NCBI GenBank assembly: GCA_016711225.1
Contig: JADJTK010000028.1
Span: forward strand, 1 to 64,000
Direction of reading: 5' to 3'
DNA: 64,000 nucleotides
Source of the DNA: Opitutaceae bacterium
Lineage (GTDB): Bacteria > Verrucomicrobiota > Verrucomicrobiia > Opitutales > Opitutaceae
Under the pieces are notes generated by a model. The model had not been told where the DNA came from. It saw only the letters and a program-made list of their open reading frames with translations, and did no database searches. Both the position numbers and the translations under genes were made by a program. Numbering within the stretch: position 1 is the first letter of the stretch; each line of letters starts with the position of its first letter. Below, piece after piece: positions 16,056 through 24,582 of the stretch.

Positions 16056-16344
16056 GGGCTAGAGAAAGTGGACGAAGGCGGTGGCCCCCCCTAGAGGCGG
16101 AGTCGGTAGCCAAGTGCGTGCGGGCATCCTGTGGCAGGAATTTTGGGGAAGGCGATGCTGCGACGAAGAAAATGCGGCGCAGGGGGCTGGGCGGCGCCGA
16201 AACGAAGCTCTGGCGAGCTTTGCTACGGGGAACAACGGAGGGGCCGGGTCGGTGCGTGATCAAGTGGAGAGCGAGATAATGGGCTTTACTCCCACGCAAG
16301 GGCTCAGCAGAACACCCCCTTTTAACCACCAAATCGCCGACACC
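16056..16344. repeat. Gap upstream of engB and the mS38-like gene, with the last hairpin element (16203-16228)
   Basis: The copy reads CGAAGCTCTGGCGAGCTTTGCTACGG, with a G-U in the stem. I see no copy to the right of this point in the window. The divergent promoters for engB and the small basic protein must lie here; none is obvious. Confidence 0.65.
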
Positions 16345-16446
16345 ATGGGAAATCTCAAGAAGAAGCGCCGTCTGAAGATGGCGAAGCACAAACGCCGCAA
16401 GCGCCTCAAGGCCAATCGCCACAAGAAGCGTATGTGGCAGAAGTAG
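16345..16446 (+). CDS. AURKAIP1/COX24 (mS38)-like small basic ribosomal protein
   Basis: A 33-residue protein, more than half Lys/Arg, beginning MGNLKKKRRLKMAKHKRRKR. The KMxKHKxRKRLKxxRHKKR pattern is that of the AURKAIP1/COX24 domain, the C-terminal part of mitochondrial small-subunit protein mS38. Free-standing copies of 30-40 residues are known in Bacteroidota and related phyla and are thought to be ribosomal. The ATG at 16345 was chosen because upstream frame sequence is unlike the family. A strong intrinsic terminator follows 16 bp after the stop, so it is probably a single-gene transcript, as expected for an abundant small ribosomal component. The assignment rests on motif and size. 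Confidence 0.8.
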   Translation: MGNLKKKRRLKMAKHKRRKRLKANRHKKRMWQK

Positions 16447-16461
16447 CCCGTCGGCGGGCGA

Positions 16462-16498
16462 GCAGGCGCCGTTTCACTACGGCGCCTGCGTGTTTTTT
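16462..16498 (+). terminator. Intrinsic terminator of the mS38-like gene
   Basis: GCAGGCGCCGT and ACGGCGCCTGC form an 11-bp perfect stem with loop TTCACT, followed by GTGTTTTTT. It is a textbook Rho-independent terminator. Confidence 0.9.
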
Positions 16499-16618
16499 GG
16501 GAAGCGGGATGGATCGTGGCGGTTGAAATCGGGTTTGCTGAAAACCGTGTTAAAACCCCACCGGCAAAAATAGGCGATTTTTAGGCCTTGAGGAAATGCT
16601 CGGTTCGGCCGAGATAGG

Positions 16619-17725
16619 GTGAACATACCAGCCATGCATTCGCGTCGACCCGTTTCGGAGTCGGCAAGTGTTTTTCCCCATGCGTTTTCCGGTAAATCAA
16701 GCGGTTACTTCATCGACGTTGGCGAATACTCAACGCTCGTCGCGCAGACGAGTTCGTTGGCCGCCCCGTTGGTGATCGAAAAGGTGGAGGAGTTGCCCGG
16801 AGGCGGCCAAGCGGCGGTGGGCGCGGCTTTGGACAAACTGGCCGGTGCTCGTCGGGCCGGTGCCTATCGGCATTCGGTAATCGGTATCTACCCGGAACGG
16901 CGTTTCCTTCGTCGTGCTTCGCTGGACATGAAGCGAACCAAGGAACCGGGCTATTTGGACGAGTTGCTCACGACGCAGTTCCGTGCTGAACCGGAAAAGA
17001 TGATTCTGGCCTTGATGGCTGGGGCGGACGGACAGGATGTGGACCCGAACAACCCGAATCAGAAAGAAGTGCTGTTCTGCGGCGGCTATTCAGAGGATTT
17101 CGCTGCGGCCCAGGCGGCGCTTCTCGCGCAGGGGGTTTTCCCCGAACGTCTTGAACTGGGGTCGGTGGCGATGATGGGGGCGATGGGCAATGTGCTGGCC
17201 CTCCAGAGCAGCAAGTCACCGACGCTCGTGCTCGAGATCGGTAGGGAGACGACCAATTGTTATATTATCAGCGCAAACGGGGTTGATCTCGCACGTCCGA
17301 TCCCCCATGGCATCAATTCCATGGTTCCGGTCGCCCAGAAGGAGCTGGGGCTGAAGGATGAGGAGGCGGCGGCCAAATTACTATTCTCGAATACGTTCGA
17401 TTTCACTGGGATGGGGCCGGCCTTGGTGAAGCGGCTGCTCAAGGAGCTGCAGTCTTCGATCGGATTTTTCGAGGTCCAGACCGGTCAGTCGATCGGGCAG
17501 CTGGTGTGCTCGGTGATCCCCCAGAATTGCGCTTGGCTCAGCAATACCCTTTCGGCCTCGCTGGGGGTCGGGATTATCAAGCTGGAGCTCGAGCCGTGGA
17601 TGCAGCAGCAGGGGATCCGGTTGGCCAAGGGCGTGGCGACGGACGGCGTGCCCGAGTCCTGGATAGGGCTGCTCGGGTTGATGGGCCGTTACAGAATCAA
17701 TACCGACAGCCATGAAACTAAATAG
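16619..17725 (+). CDS. pilM: Type IV pilus inner-membrane platform protein PilM-like (actin fold)
   Basis: 368 residues from GTG 16619; ATG 16634 is an equally good start and no strong Shine-Dalgarno decides. The order of actin-like blocks (SGYFIDVGEYSTLVAQ near the N-terminus, LVLEIGRETTNCYIISANG, ELQSSIGFFEVQTGQSI, then a late Gly-rich ASLGVGI) fits PilM, which sits on the cytoplasmic face and binds the PilN N-terminus. The sequence is divergent, and the first phosphate loop is weaker than in canonical PilM. Position is decisive: it is followed by PilN-, PilO-, PilP- and secretin-like genes in the canonical order, and its stop overlaps pilN by 14 bp. Confidence 0.8.
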   Translation: MNIPAMHSRRPVSESASVFPHAFSGKSSGYFIDVGEYSTLVAQTSSLAAPLVIEKVEELPGGGQAAVGAALDKLAGARRAGAYRHSVIGIYPERRFLRRASLDMKRTKEPGYLDELLTTQFRAEPEKMILALMAGADGQDVDPNNPNQKEVLFCGGYSEDFAAAQAALLAQGVFPERLELGSVAMMGAMGNVLALQSSKSPTLVLEIGRETTNCYIISANGVDLARPIPHGINSMVPVAQKELGLKDEEAAAKLLFSNTFDFTGMGPALVKRLLKELQSSIGFFEVQTGQSIGQLVCSVIPQNCAWLSNTLSASLGVGIIKLELEPWMQQQGIRLAKGVATDGVPESWIGLLGLMGRYRINTDSHETK

Positions 17726-18311
17726 TCAAATTTCACATACGGATGTCCTGTGGCACCCCAACTTCCGGGTGGTCGCCACGTTGCCGGACACCAAGGTGAT
17801 CCGGACGGCGTTCCTGGTGAATTTCGTCGCGATCGGACTCGTGGTGGCCACCGGCGCCCTTCTGGCATTGCGCGAGCAGTCATTGGCCGAAATGCGCGCG
17901 CAGACGGTTGCGTTGGACTCTCGGATTGCGGAGAACGCCCCCAAGTACGCGCAGGCGGTGAAGCTGCAGAAGGAGTTCACGGAACTCGAGAAGCGGCTGA
18001 AGGTGGTTGACAGTTTCGTCACCTCGGATTTTGTCGCGTCAAAATTCCTGCGGCGCTTGGCGGAGACCTTGCCACGGTATTTTACGATCGATGCGGTGGA
18101 GGTTTCCGAGGGAGGCGTACGAGTGAAGGGATCCATCATGGGATCCTCGGGCAAGGCCACTGATATTGCCATGGCCTATGTGGCCCAGCTGAAAGCGGAT
18201 TCAGATCTCTCCGGCCCGATGCAGGGAGTGATGCTCAATACAATCACCCGGGACCCGAGCGCCAATCGGATGGTTTTTGAGATCGAAATGAAAACGAAGC
18301 CCCGCAAATAA
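17712..18311 (+). CDS. pilN: PilN-like type IV pilus assembly protein
   Basis: 199 residues: a short cytoplasmic lead (MKLNSQISHTDVLWHPNFR), one membrane helix at about 34-54 (FLVNFVAIGLVVATGALLAL), then a coiled-coil (RIAENAPKYAQAVKLQKEF) and a periplasmic ferredoxin-like part. This is the PilN topology. In the family the cytoplasmic lead binds PilM and the periplasmic part pairs with PilO. It overlaps pilM by 14 bp and is separated from pilO by 2 bp. The assignment is by topology and gene order, since sequence conservation in PilN is low. Confidence 0.72.
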   Translation: MKLNSQISHTDVLWHPNFRVVATLPDTKVIRTAFLVNFVAIGLVVATGALLALREQSLAEMRAQTVALDSRIAENAPKYAQAVKLQKEFTELEKRLKVVDSFVTSDFVASKFLRRLAETLPRYFTIDAVEVSEGGVRVKGSIMGSSGKATDIAMAYVAQLKADSDLSGPMQGVMLNTITRDPSANRMVFEIEMKTKPRK

Positions 18312-18313
18312 TC

Positions 18314-18886
18314 ATGTCTCAGCTAAAATCAGTCCGTACTCTTCCCCGTCGCTATCCAATTGCGACGGCCTGTGCGGCTCTCTGGGTGGTTCTGTTGGCC
18401 GGTTTGCTTCTGCGTATCGGGCTCCTCGACGAGGCTAGGGCGCTTCTGGCCGAGAAAGAGATCGCCGGCAATCGCAGCGAGACCATTGTCCGGAACGGGT
18501 CTGGACTGGCCAGACAGCTCGAGGCGCTAAAGTCGGCGATGGAGAAGCTGGAGGCCAAACTGATCCGCTCCGACAACGTCGGCAAGAATCAGCAATACTT
18601 CTACGAGCACGAGACGGCGGCCGGCGTCAAGATCTCGGTCCTTCGGGCGCAGGGCCTCCCCAAGACCAAAGGGAAGGTGCTCCCGCTCTTTCCGCCCGTC
18701 GCCTATAACGTCGTGGTTGAGGGGGCCTTCCCCCAGTTGGTGACCTTCTTGAGCGGGTTGGAGCAGGGCGAGCATCATTATCGCTTGGTGAGTTTCACCC
18801 TGCAACGCGCCGGGGTTGAGCAACCCGGGGCCAAGGGCGGTAAGGTGATTCTGAATATCAACCTCGAATTATTGGCATCATCGTGA
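18314..18886 (+). CDS. pilO: PilO-like type IV pilus assembly protein
   Basis: 190 residues with a single N-terminal membrane helix (ATACAALWVVLLAGLLLRI), a helical stretch rich in Glu/Lys, and a mixed alpha/beta end (YNVVVEGAFPQLVTFLSGLE), the usual PilO arrangement. In the family PilO dimerises with PilN in the periplasm and contacts PilP. Its TGA overlaps the GTG start of the next gene (GTGA), implying coupled translation. Assigned mainly on topology and place in the operon. Confidence 0.7.
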   Translation: MSQLKSVRTLPRRYPIATACAALWVVLLAGLLLRIGLLDEARALLAEKEIAGNRSETIVRNGSGLARQLEALKSAMEKLEAKLIRSDNVGKNQQYFYEHETAAGVKISVLRAQGLPKTKGKVLPLFPPVAYNVVVEGAFPQLVTFLSGLEQGEHHYRLVSFTLQRAGVEQPGAKGGKVILNINLELLASS

Positions 18887-19359
18887 GAAATCTTCGCGCA
18901 GGTATGATGGTGGGTCTCGTATTGACCGGAGCCGCGTTGGCATCGGCCCAGGGCGCCGCGGCCGAGGTTTCGACCCCCGCGGCCCGGGCGGCGACGCTTG
19001 CCTCCGCCAGCCGACTCGATGGGGGCACGCCGCCGGCGGGCGCCGTGGCCGTCGCCAAGGACCCGTTCTATCCCGCGCAGGAGGATCTGATCGACCCCGT
19101 TGAACAGGCAAAGATTGGACCGGATACGCTCTCCCCGCAGGAGCGGCTCGAGCAGATCGCCGCTCAGATCAACCCCACCGGCAGTGTCACCCTCGGCGGT
19201 GAACCCTACCTTTTGTTTACAGAAAAAAGACAAAAAATTGGTGATAAAGTGACGGTCGCTCTCGACGGCGTTGAATACGAGGTCGAGATCGTCAGTATCG
19301 ACAAGAGCCGGTTCCGGCTTCGCTACAACAACCTGGAAACTACCCGATCGATCAAGTAA
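18883..19359 (+). CDS. pilP: PilP-like periplasmic protein
   Basis: 158 residues starting with GTG in the GTGA overlap. It has a signal-peptide-like N-terminus (MVGLVLTGAALASAQGAAA) without a clear lipobox Cys, an Ala/Pro-rich linker, then a small beta domain (VTLGGEPYLLFTEKRQKIGD ... EIVSIDKSRFRLRYNNLET). PilP links the PilNO complex to the secretin, and the C-terminal HR-like beta domain does this. Absence of the lipidation Cys is a difference from the usual PilP lipoprotein. The assignment leans on position directly before the secretin. Confidence 0.65.
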   Translation: MRNLRAGMMVGLVLTGAALASAQGAAAEVSTPAARAATLASASRLDGGTPPAGAVAVAKDPFYPAQEDLIDPVEQAKIGPDTLSPQERLEQIAAQINPTGSVTLGGEPYLLFTEKRQKIGDKVTVALDGVEYEVEIVSIDKSRFRLRYNNLETTRSIK

Positions 19360-19372
19360 CCCCGATTTCTGT

Positions 19373-20974
19373 ATGAAAAGAAATAGCATGCTTCTCTTAG
19401 TTGCCGCTGCGGTTGCGTCGCCCCTGCTGGCGCAAACCGAGGCAACTCCGCCCGAAACCGCTGCGCAGCCCTCCCCCGCTGTTGCGCTGAGCGAGAAGAA
19501 GGACCTCATCTCGGTCGATTTCCCCAACGAGGAGATTCGCACGATCCTGCGTAATGTGGCGGATCTGTTCGAGTTGAACCTCGTCGTCCCGGAGACGCTC
19601 CAGGGTCGCACCTCCATCAAGCTGCGTAATGTGACCTGGCGGCAGATTTTCCGCGAGGTGCTGAGTCCCATCGGCTATACCGTGCTCGAGGATGAGAACA
19701 TCATCCGCGTGGTGAGCCGCGACGCCTTGGCGGCGGAGCCGACGACCACGGAGGTGATCGTGCTCAACTATTCCCGCGCGAGCGACATCCTGCCGACGAT
19801 TTCGTCGATGGTGGACACCAGTGATCTGGTGAAAGGGAAGATTGTGGTCGACCAGCGCGGCAACGCCTTGGTGATCACCGAGCGCCCGTCGCGCTTGGAG
19901 AAGATTAAGCCGATCATCGCCCGCTTGGATATCGCCACGGCCCAGGTCATGATCGAGACGAAATTTGTCGACGTGAGCCGTTCGTTCGGGCGAGACCTTG
20001 GCTTGAACTGGGCTTCGCTGGGCGGGGACGGACTCAAGGTTGGATCTAGCGGTATTTCGGCTACCCCGGCAAAACTAACCAAATATGGGGAGGCCCCCAC
20101 TGCAACCACCTACAAGACAAAGGAGGTTACGGATTCGGCCGGCAACACTACGCGTGTGTGGGATACCGACCCAAATGGCGACAAGATCGTTGATAAGCAG
20201 GGTACTCAACGTACTGCTGACACATTCCAATCCGGCACAATCACCGATGATGTATTCAATAGTGTTAATAGCCTCTTGAACGCGCCATCCCTTAATACCG
20301 GGGTTTTTACTGCCTCGGATTTCAGTCTGGTGCTCAAGGCGATGCAGTCCGACGGTGACATCCGCTTGGTTTCCAATCCGACTCTCGTCACGCTTAACAA
20401 TGTCGAGGCGATGGTGAACGTCGGTGATGAGTACCCGATCCCGAATTATACCTATAACCAGGAGCGCGGGGCGTTCGAGGTCGCTGGCTTCACCTTCCGT
20501 CCGCTCGGAGTGGTGATGAAGGTCACCCCGCAGGTCAATGCGGCCAACTTCATCACGCTGGCGGTGGAACCTGAGGTCTCGTTCCAGAATGGTTCGGTGC
20601 CGTTTGGCACCGCGGATATTCCGATCATCAACGTCAAGAAGACTAAGACCAAGGTGACGTTGAAGAGCGGTCACACCATGGGTATCGGCGGCCTGATCTC
20701 GCTGGATACCAAGAGCAACAATACGAAGGTGCCGTTTCTCGGGGAGATCCCGGTGCTCGGCAATCTCTTCAAGAGCAAGGGCAAGAGCGAAACCCGCAAG
20801 AATCTGGTGATCTTCATTACCGCCAAGACCCTCGATAATGAAGGTGCGAAGATCGAGGATGTTTTCGATCCCCGAGTGATCCGCTCGATGGGGATCAAGC
20901 AAGAGGATCTCCCTGGCTATCGGACCGGCGAGGCGGCGTTTTCGCCTACCTCTGACGTCCCCGCTAAGCAGTAG
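19373..20974 (+). CDS. pilQ: Outer-membrane secretin of the type IV pilus (PilQ-like)
   Basis: 533 residues from ATG 19373, which provides the signal peptide (MLLLVAAAVASPLLAQ). Domains in order: an STN-like N domain at about 40-115 (ISVDFPNEEIRTILRNVADL), an N1/NolW module (VIVLNYSRASDILPTI ... GNALVITERPSRLEKIKPII), and the secretin channel (VNVGDEYPIPNYTY, TPQVNAANFITLAVEPEVS, VTLKSGHTMGIGGLIS, VPFLGEIPVLGNLFK, NLVIFITAKTL). It forms the outer-membrane gate for the fibre. Between the two, residues about 225-320 form an insertion with lower GC and an acidic DTDPNGDKIVD loop. It lacks the AMIN repeats of proteobacterial PilQ, so a GspD-type reading is possible. The N domain is duplicated in the fusion protein at 3719-4654. 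Confidence 0.9.
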   Translation: MKRNSMLLLVAAAVASPLLAQTEATPPETAAQPSPAVALSEKKDLISVDFPNEEIRTILRNVADLFELNLVVPETLQGRTSIKLRNVTWRQIFREVLSPIGYTVLEDENIIRVVSRDALAAEPTTTEVIVLNYSRASDILPTISSMVDTSDLVKGKIVVDQRGNALVITERPSRLEKIKPIIARLDIATAQVMIETKFVDVSRSFGRDLGLNWASLGGDGLKVGSSGISATPAKLTKYGEAPTATTYKTKEVTDSAGNTTRVWDTDPNGDKIVDKQGTQRTADTFQSGTITDDVFNSVNSLLNAPSLNTGVFTASDFSLVLKAMQSDGDIRLVSNPTLVTLNNVEAMVNVGDEYPIPNYTYNQERGAFEVAGFTFRPLGVVMKVTPQVNAANFITLAVEPEVSFQNGSVPFGTADIPIINVKKTKTKVTLKSGHTMGIGGLISLDTKSNNTKVPFLGEIPVLGNLFKSKGKSETRKNLVIFITAKTLDNEGAKIEDVFDPRVIRSMGIKQEDLPGYRTGEAAFSPTSDVPAKQ

Positions 20975-21002
20975 TCCTCGGGTCTCCAATCCGTTTGTGC
21001 AC

Positions 21003-21029
21003 GCCCCGACCGCTAGGTCGGGGCTTTTT
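21003..21029 (+). terminator. Intrinsic terminator of the pil operon
   Basis: GCCCCGACC and GGTCGGGGC pair around GCTA and are followed by TTTTT, 28 bp after the secretin stop. Confidence 0.9.
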
Positions 21030-21287
21030 CGTCTCTGCCCAAGCCCGTTCGGCAACCATAGCGGCTTGCCGGGAGGCTCGCCCTCCATGACTAGTCGTCC
21101 GTCAGACAACGCGGCGGCGATTTGGGGTGGAATGTGGGCGTCCTGGTCCATTGGGTCTCGGCGGGGGCGATTTCTATTCCCCGTGTCTGCAGCGAGTTTC
21201 AAAACGGTGTATTTCAGGCGTTGCGGCGAATCGCGCGAGGGTGGGGATTGCGTTTCGCGACTTGCCCTGCGATGGCATGGGCGACGC

Positions 21288-22211
21288 ATGCAACTATCGC
21301 TCATTGTCCCCGTCTTCCGGGAGGAAAAGAGCATCGCGGCCTTCGTGCAGCGCGTGACGCCTGTGCTCGAGGGAGTGACTCCCGACTTCGAGATCGTATT
21401 CTGCCTCGACCCCTCGCCGGATCATACCGAGGAGGTGATCCTCGCCGAGCGCGAGCACGACCCGCGGGTGAAGCTGCTCACCTTCAGCCGGCGCGTGGGG
21501 CAACCGATGGCCACGCTCGCGGGTCTTCAATACTCAGCGGGTGCGGCGGTGGTGGTGATGGACGTGGATCTGCAGGACCCGCCCGAGTTGATTCCGGAGA
21601 TGGTCGCGCTGTGGCAGAAGGGTTATGATGTCGTGCTCGCCCAGCGGCGGACTCGCCGCGGCGAGCCGCTGGCACGGCGCGTAGTGGCCCGTGTGGCCTA
21701 TTGGCTGATGCGGCATATTGCGGAGGTGAATATCCCGGAAAACACCGGGGATTTCCGTTTGATGAGCCGGCGTGTGGTAAATGAGATCAATCGGCTTAAG
21801 GAGTGCCACGGGTTCTTGCGTGGACTGGTGTCGTTTGTGGGGTTTCGACAGGCGACGCTGCCGTTCGATCGTCCGCCGCGCGCCCAAGGGGAGAGCAACT
21901 ATCCGGTGGTCGGCTCGTTGCGGATCGGGCTCAATGGACTGCTGTGTTTCTCCACCGCGGCGCTACGGCTGAGCTCGATTCTTGGGTTTGTCACAGCGGG
22001 TGGCGCATTGTTGGTGGCGGCGATCTATCTGACGCTGAAACTCGTCGGCTACCCGATTGTGTGGGGCAACCCGACGATGGTCATCCTGATCGCCTTTTTG
22101 GGTGGGGTGCAGCTCATCACCATCGGCATTCTGGGCGAATACATCGGACGAATCTATGACGAGGTGCGGATGCGCCCGAAGTATATCGTGGACCGGCAGA
22201 TTGGATTCTGA
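21288..22211 (+). CDS. GT2 glycosyltransferase, polyprenyl-phosphate sugar synthase type
   Basis: 307 residues from ATG 21288, where the fold begins at once (MQLSLIVPVFREEKSI). The GT-A Asp motifs are visible (FEIVFCLDPSPDHTEEVIL, then VMDVDLQDPPELIPEM), followed by GDFRLMSRRVVNEI and two C-terminal membrane helices. This is the GtrB/DPM1-like layout that loads a sugar from a nucleotide donor onto undecaprenyl phosphate at the inner membrane. The lipid-linked sugar would then feed polytopic transferases such as those at 26968 and 35916. It is the first gene of the GDP-heptose operon, 18 bp before the next gene. The 257 bp between the pil terminator and this start hold no other gene that I can support. 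Confidence 0.88.
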   Translation: MQLSLIVPVFREEKSIAAFVQRVTPVLEGVTPDFEIVFCLDPSPDHTEEVILAEREHDPRVKLLTFSRRVGQPMATLAGLQYSAGAAVVVMDVDLQDPPELIPEMVALWQKGYDVVLAQRRTRRGEPLARRVVARVAYWLMRHIAEVNIPENTGDFRLMSRRVVNEINRLKECHGFLRGLVSFVGFRQATLPFDRPPRAQGESNYPVVGSLRIGLNGLLCFSTAALRLSSILGFVTAGGALLVAAIYLTLKLVGYPIVWGNPTMVILIAFLGGVQLITIGILGEYIGRIYDEVRMRPKYIVDRQIGF

Positions 22212-22228
22212 GCGCACCACCTCTCGAC

Positions 22229-23596
22229 ATGGCGATCACCCAAGCGGTCATTCTCTGTGGTGGGCGTGGCAGTCGGCTTGGCTCGATCGCCGGAGAATTG
22301 CCCAAACCGATGGTGGTGGCGGGTGGCCGGCCGGTGCTTGATCACGTGATCGCAGCTCTCGCGGCCGGCGGGGTCCGTCGCTTTCTCTTGGCCGCGGGCT
22401 ATCGCGGGCAAGTAATCGGGGCCCACTATGCAGCGGGCGCGAACACCCCGGTGGATTGTGTGGTGGAGACGGTGATTGAAACGGAGGTGCTCGGTACGGC
22501 GGGAGCGGTGGCGTCGCTGGTTGGGCGACTGGACGAGGATTTCGTGGTGGCCTACGGGGATGTGTTTCCGGACTTCGACGTCGCCGCGCTTCTGCGTGCG
22601 CACGAGGAGGTCCGCGGGGCGGGCCAGGCACCCGTGGGCACTTTGCTGGTTCGCGCCTCGGATCATCCGTGGGATTCGGACCTCATCGTGCTGGACGAGG
22701 TCGCCCGTGGGCGGGTGCGGGAGTTCGTGCATCGGCACGAACCGGGGCGTTTGTATCGCAACGTGGCCAACGCCGCGGTGTATGTGCTCGCGCGGCGCGC
22801 GGTGGAGTGCCTTCTGCCAGGGCAGGTGGCGGATTTTGGTCGCGATGTCTTTCCGGCTTTGCTCGCCCGTGGCGAAGTGCTGCGCACCCACGAGCTGGAG
22901 TCGGGCGGTTTTGTGAAGGACATGGGCACGCCGGAGCGGTTGGCGGCGGTGGAGGAGTATCTTGCCGAGCGCGCCGCGGCCGCTCTGGCGCGGGCGAATC
23001 CCGGGCTGGTGACCACGGTGCTGCTGGACCGCGACGGGGTGCTCAACGATGAAGCGGCCGGGCTCGTGGATACTCCGGAGAAGCTTGTCCTGCTGCCCGG
23101 TGCAGCCGAGGCGGTGGCGCTGCTCAACCGGGCGGGCATGCGGTGCATCGTCGTCACGAACCAGTCGGTGGTGGCGCGCGGGCTGTGCACCGAGGGTACT
23201 TTGGCGGCGATCCATGCGCGGTTGAGCGAAGCGATCGCAGCGGAGGGTGGAGGCGCTCGAATCGAGGCGGTATTGTATTGCCCTCATCACCCGGAGACTC
23301 ACCACGGGGAGGGCGTGGCGGAACTGCGGCGCGCCTGCCGGTGTCGGAAGCCGCAACCGGGGTTGATCTTTCGAGCGTGGCGTGAGCTGGGCATCGAGCT
23401 GGCCGGGGCTGTAGTGGTGGGGAATCGAGCCTCGGATGTGCGGGCGGGGCGGGCGGCAGGGCTACGCACGGTGTTGGTGGGGCCGGCGGGGAGGAGAGAG
23501 CGGGAGCGGACTGAGGTGGCTCCGGACTTGGAATACGATTCCCTTCTTGCCTTCGCGCGGGCGGTTAAGGAGGGTGCGTTGCTTCCCCGCGCATGA
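22229..23596 (+). CDS. Fused D-glycero-D-manno-heptose-1-phosphate guanylyltransferase and heptose bisphosphatase (HddC-GmhB)
   Basis: 455 residues with two domains. Residues 1-250 are a sugar nucleotidyltransferase (AVILCGGRGSRLGSI, LPKPMVVAGGRPVLDHVI, VVAYGDVFPDFD), closest to HddC/RmlA-type enzymes. From 262 a HAD phosphatase starts (TTVLLDRDGVLNDEAAGLV, nucleophile Asp267), with VVTNQS and the GmhB zinc loop CPHHPE ... CRCRKPQPG. Together they would dephosphorylate heptose 1,7-bisphosphate at C7 and transfer GMP to give GDP-heptose. Flanking hddA and gmhA supply the other steps. The order in the chain is transferase before phosphatase, the reverse of the reaction order. Its TGA overlaps the next ATG. 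Confidence 0.88.
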   Translation: MAITQAVILCGGRGSRLGSIAGELPKPMVVAGGRPVLDHVIAALAAGGVRRFLLAAGYRGQVIGAHYAAGANTPVDCVVETVIETEVLGTAGAVASLVGRLDEDFVVAYGDVFPDFDVAALLRAHEEVRGAGQAPVGTLLVRASDHPWDSDLIVLDEVARGRVREFVHRHEPGRLYRNVANAAVYVLARRAVECLLPGQVADFGRDVFPALLARGEVLRTHELESGGFVKDMGTPERLAAVEEYLAERAAAALARANPGLVTTVLLDRDGVLNDEAAGLVDTPEKLVLLPGAAEAVALLNRAGMRCIVVTNQSVVARGLCTEGTLAAIHARLSEAIAAEGGGARIEAVLYCPHHPETHHGEGVAELRRACRCRKPQPGLIFRAWRELGIELAGAVVVGNRASDVRAGRAAGLRTVLVGPAGRRERERTEVAPDLEYDSLLAFARAVKEGALLPRA

Positions 23597-24579
23597 TTAT
23601 CAGTCAGACCCCTTTCCGCATTAGTTTTGCCGGTGGTGGCTCGGATCTGCCCGAGTTCTACCGTGAGGCCGGTTACGGCGCGGTGGTGAGCTCGGCGATC
23701 GACAAATTCGTGTATCTGGCGATTCATCGTTTCTTTGAGCGGAAGTTCGTCCTCAAATACTCGCGGACGGAGATCTGCGACGGGGTCGAGGATATCCAAC
23801 ATCCCCTCATGCGAGAGTGCCTGCGCGCGGCGGGGACGTGCGATTTCCTGGAGATCACGAGTTTTGCGGACATCCCCTCGACGGGCAGCGGGCTCGGAAG
23901 CTCGTCGGCCTTTGCGGTGGGGTTGCTGCATGCCCTGCTCGCGCAGCGGGGGCGCATGCCCTCGCACGAGACTTGTGCCGCGCTGGCCAGCGAGGTCGAG
24001 ATCGAACGGTTGCGGGAGCCCATTGGCAAACAGGACCAATATGCGGCGGCGTACGGAGGGATTAACTATATCCGGTTTCGTGCCGACGGCGCGGTGGAGG
24101 TGGACCCCATCATCCTAGCGCGAGATGCTCGCGCTGCGCTAGAGGGCCGGCTGGCCCTCTTTTTTACCGGAGTAACGCGTCAGGCTTCGGGCATTCTGGC
24201 CGAACAGCGGCGCAACATCGTGACGGATCGCGAGCGTTTTGAGAACCTTGCGGCCATGCGCGACCAGGCGGACGTCCTACGGGAGGCGTTGGGGCGGGGG
24301 GAGATCGATGCGGTGGGTACTACCCTGCACGAGGGCTGGCTGCGTAAACGGCGCATGGCTTCCGGCATCAGTTCGCCGGAATTCGACGCAATCTATGGGC
24401 GGGCACGACAGGCAGGCGCCAGCGGAGGCAAGTTGCTCGGGGCAGGGGGCGGCGGATTTTTCCTCTTTTATGTGGAGCCGGAGAAGCGTTCGGAGCTTGT
24501 CGGCGCGCTTGGCGAACTTCGGATGGTGGATTTTCGGCTGGAACGACAGGGCACGCGCATCATCTACGTGGGGGACTAG
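23593..24579 (+). CDS. hddA: D-glycero-alpha-D-manno-heptose 7-phosphate kinase (GHMP family)
   Basis: 328 residues of a GHMP small-molecule kinase. It starts IISQTPFRISFAGGGSDLPE, typical of HddA. The ATP loop is STGSGLGSSSAFAVGLLHAL and the third motif is ASGGKLLGAGGGGFFLFY. The enzyme phosphorylates heptose 7-phosphate at C1 in the alpha configuration, which directs the sugar to GDP rather than ADP activation. Start and stop are tightly packed with neighbours (ATGA overlap upstream, 3-bp gap downstream). Confidence 0.92.
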   Translation: MIISQTPFRISFAGGGSDLPEFYREAGYGAVVSSAIDKFVYLAIHRFFERKFVLKYSRTEICDGVEDIQHPLMRECLRAAGTCDFLEITSFADIPSTGSGLGSSSAFAVGLLHALLAQRGRMPSHETCAALASEVEIERLREPIGKQDQYAAAYGGINYIRFRADGAVEVDPIILARDARAALEGRLALFFTGVTRQASGILAEQRRNIVTDRERFENLAAMRDQADVLREALGRGEIDAVGTTLHEGWLRKRRMASGISSPEFDAIYGRARQAGASGGKLLGAGGGGFFLFYVEPEKRSELVGALGELRMVDFRLERQGTRIIYVGD

Positions 24580-24582
24580 CCT

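Noticed and set aside
16523..16554. Promoter TTGAAA ... TGTTAA before pilM
   Set aside because: Spacing is 19 bp and the -10 match is poor; too weak to annotate.
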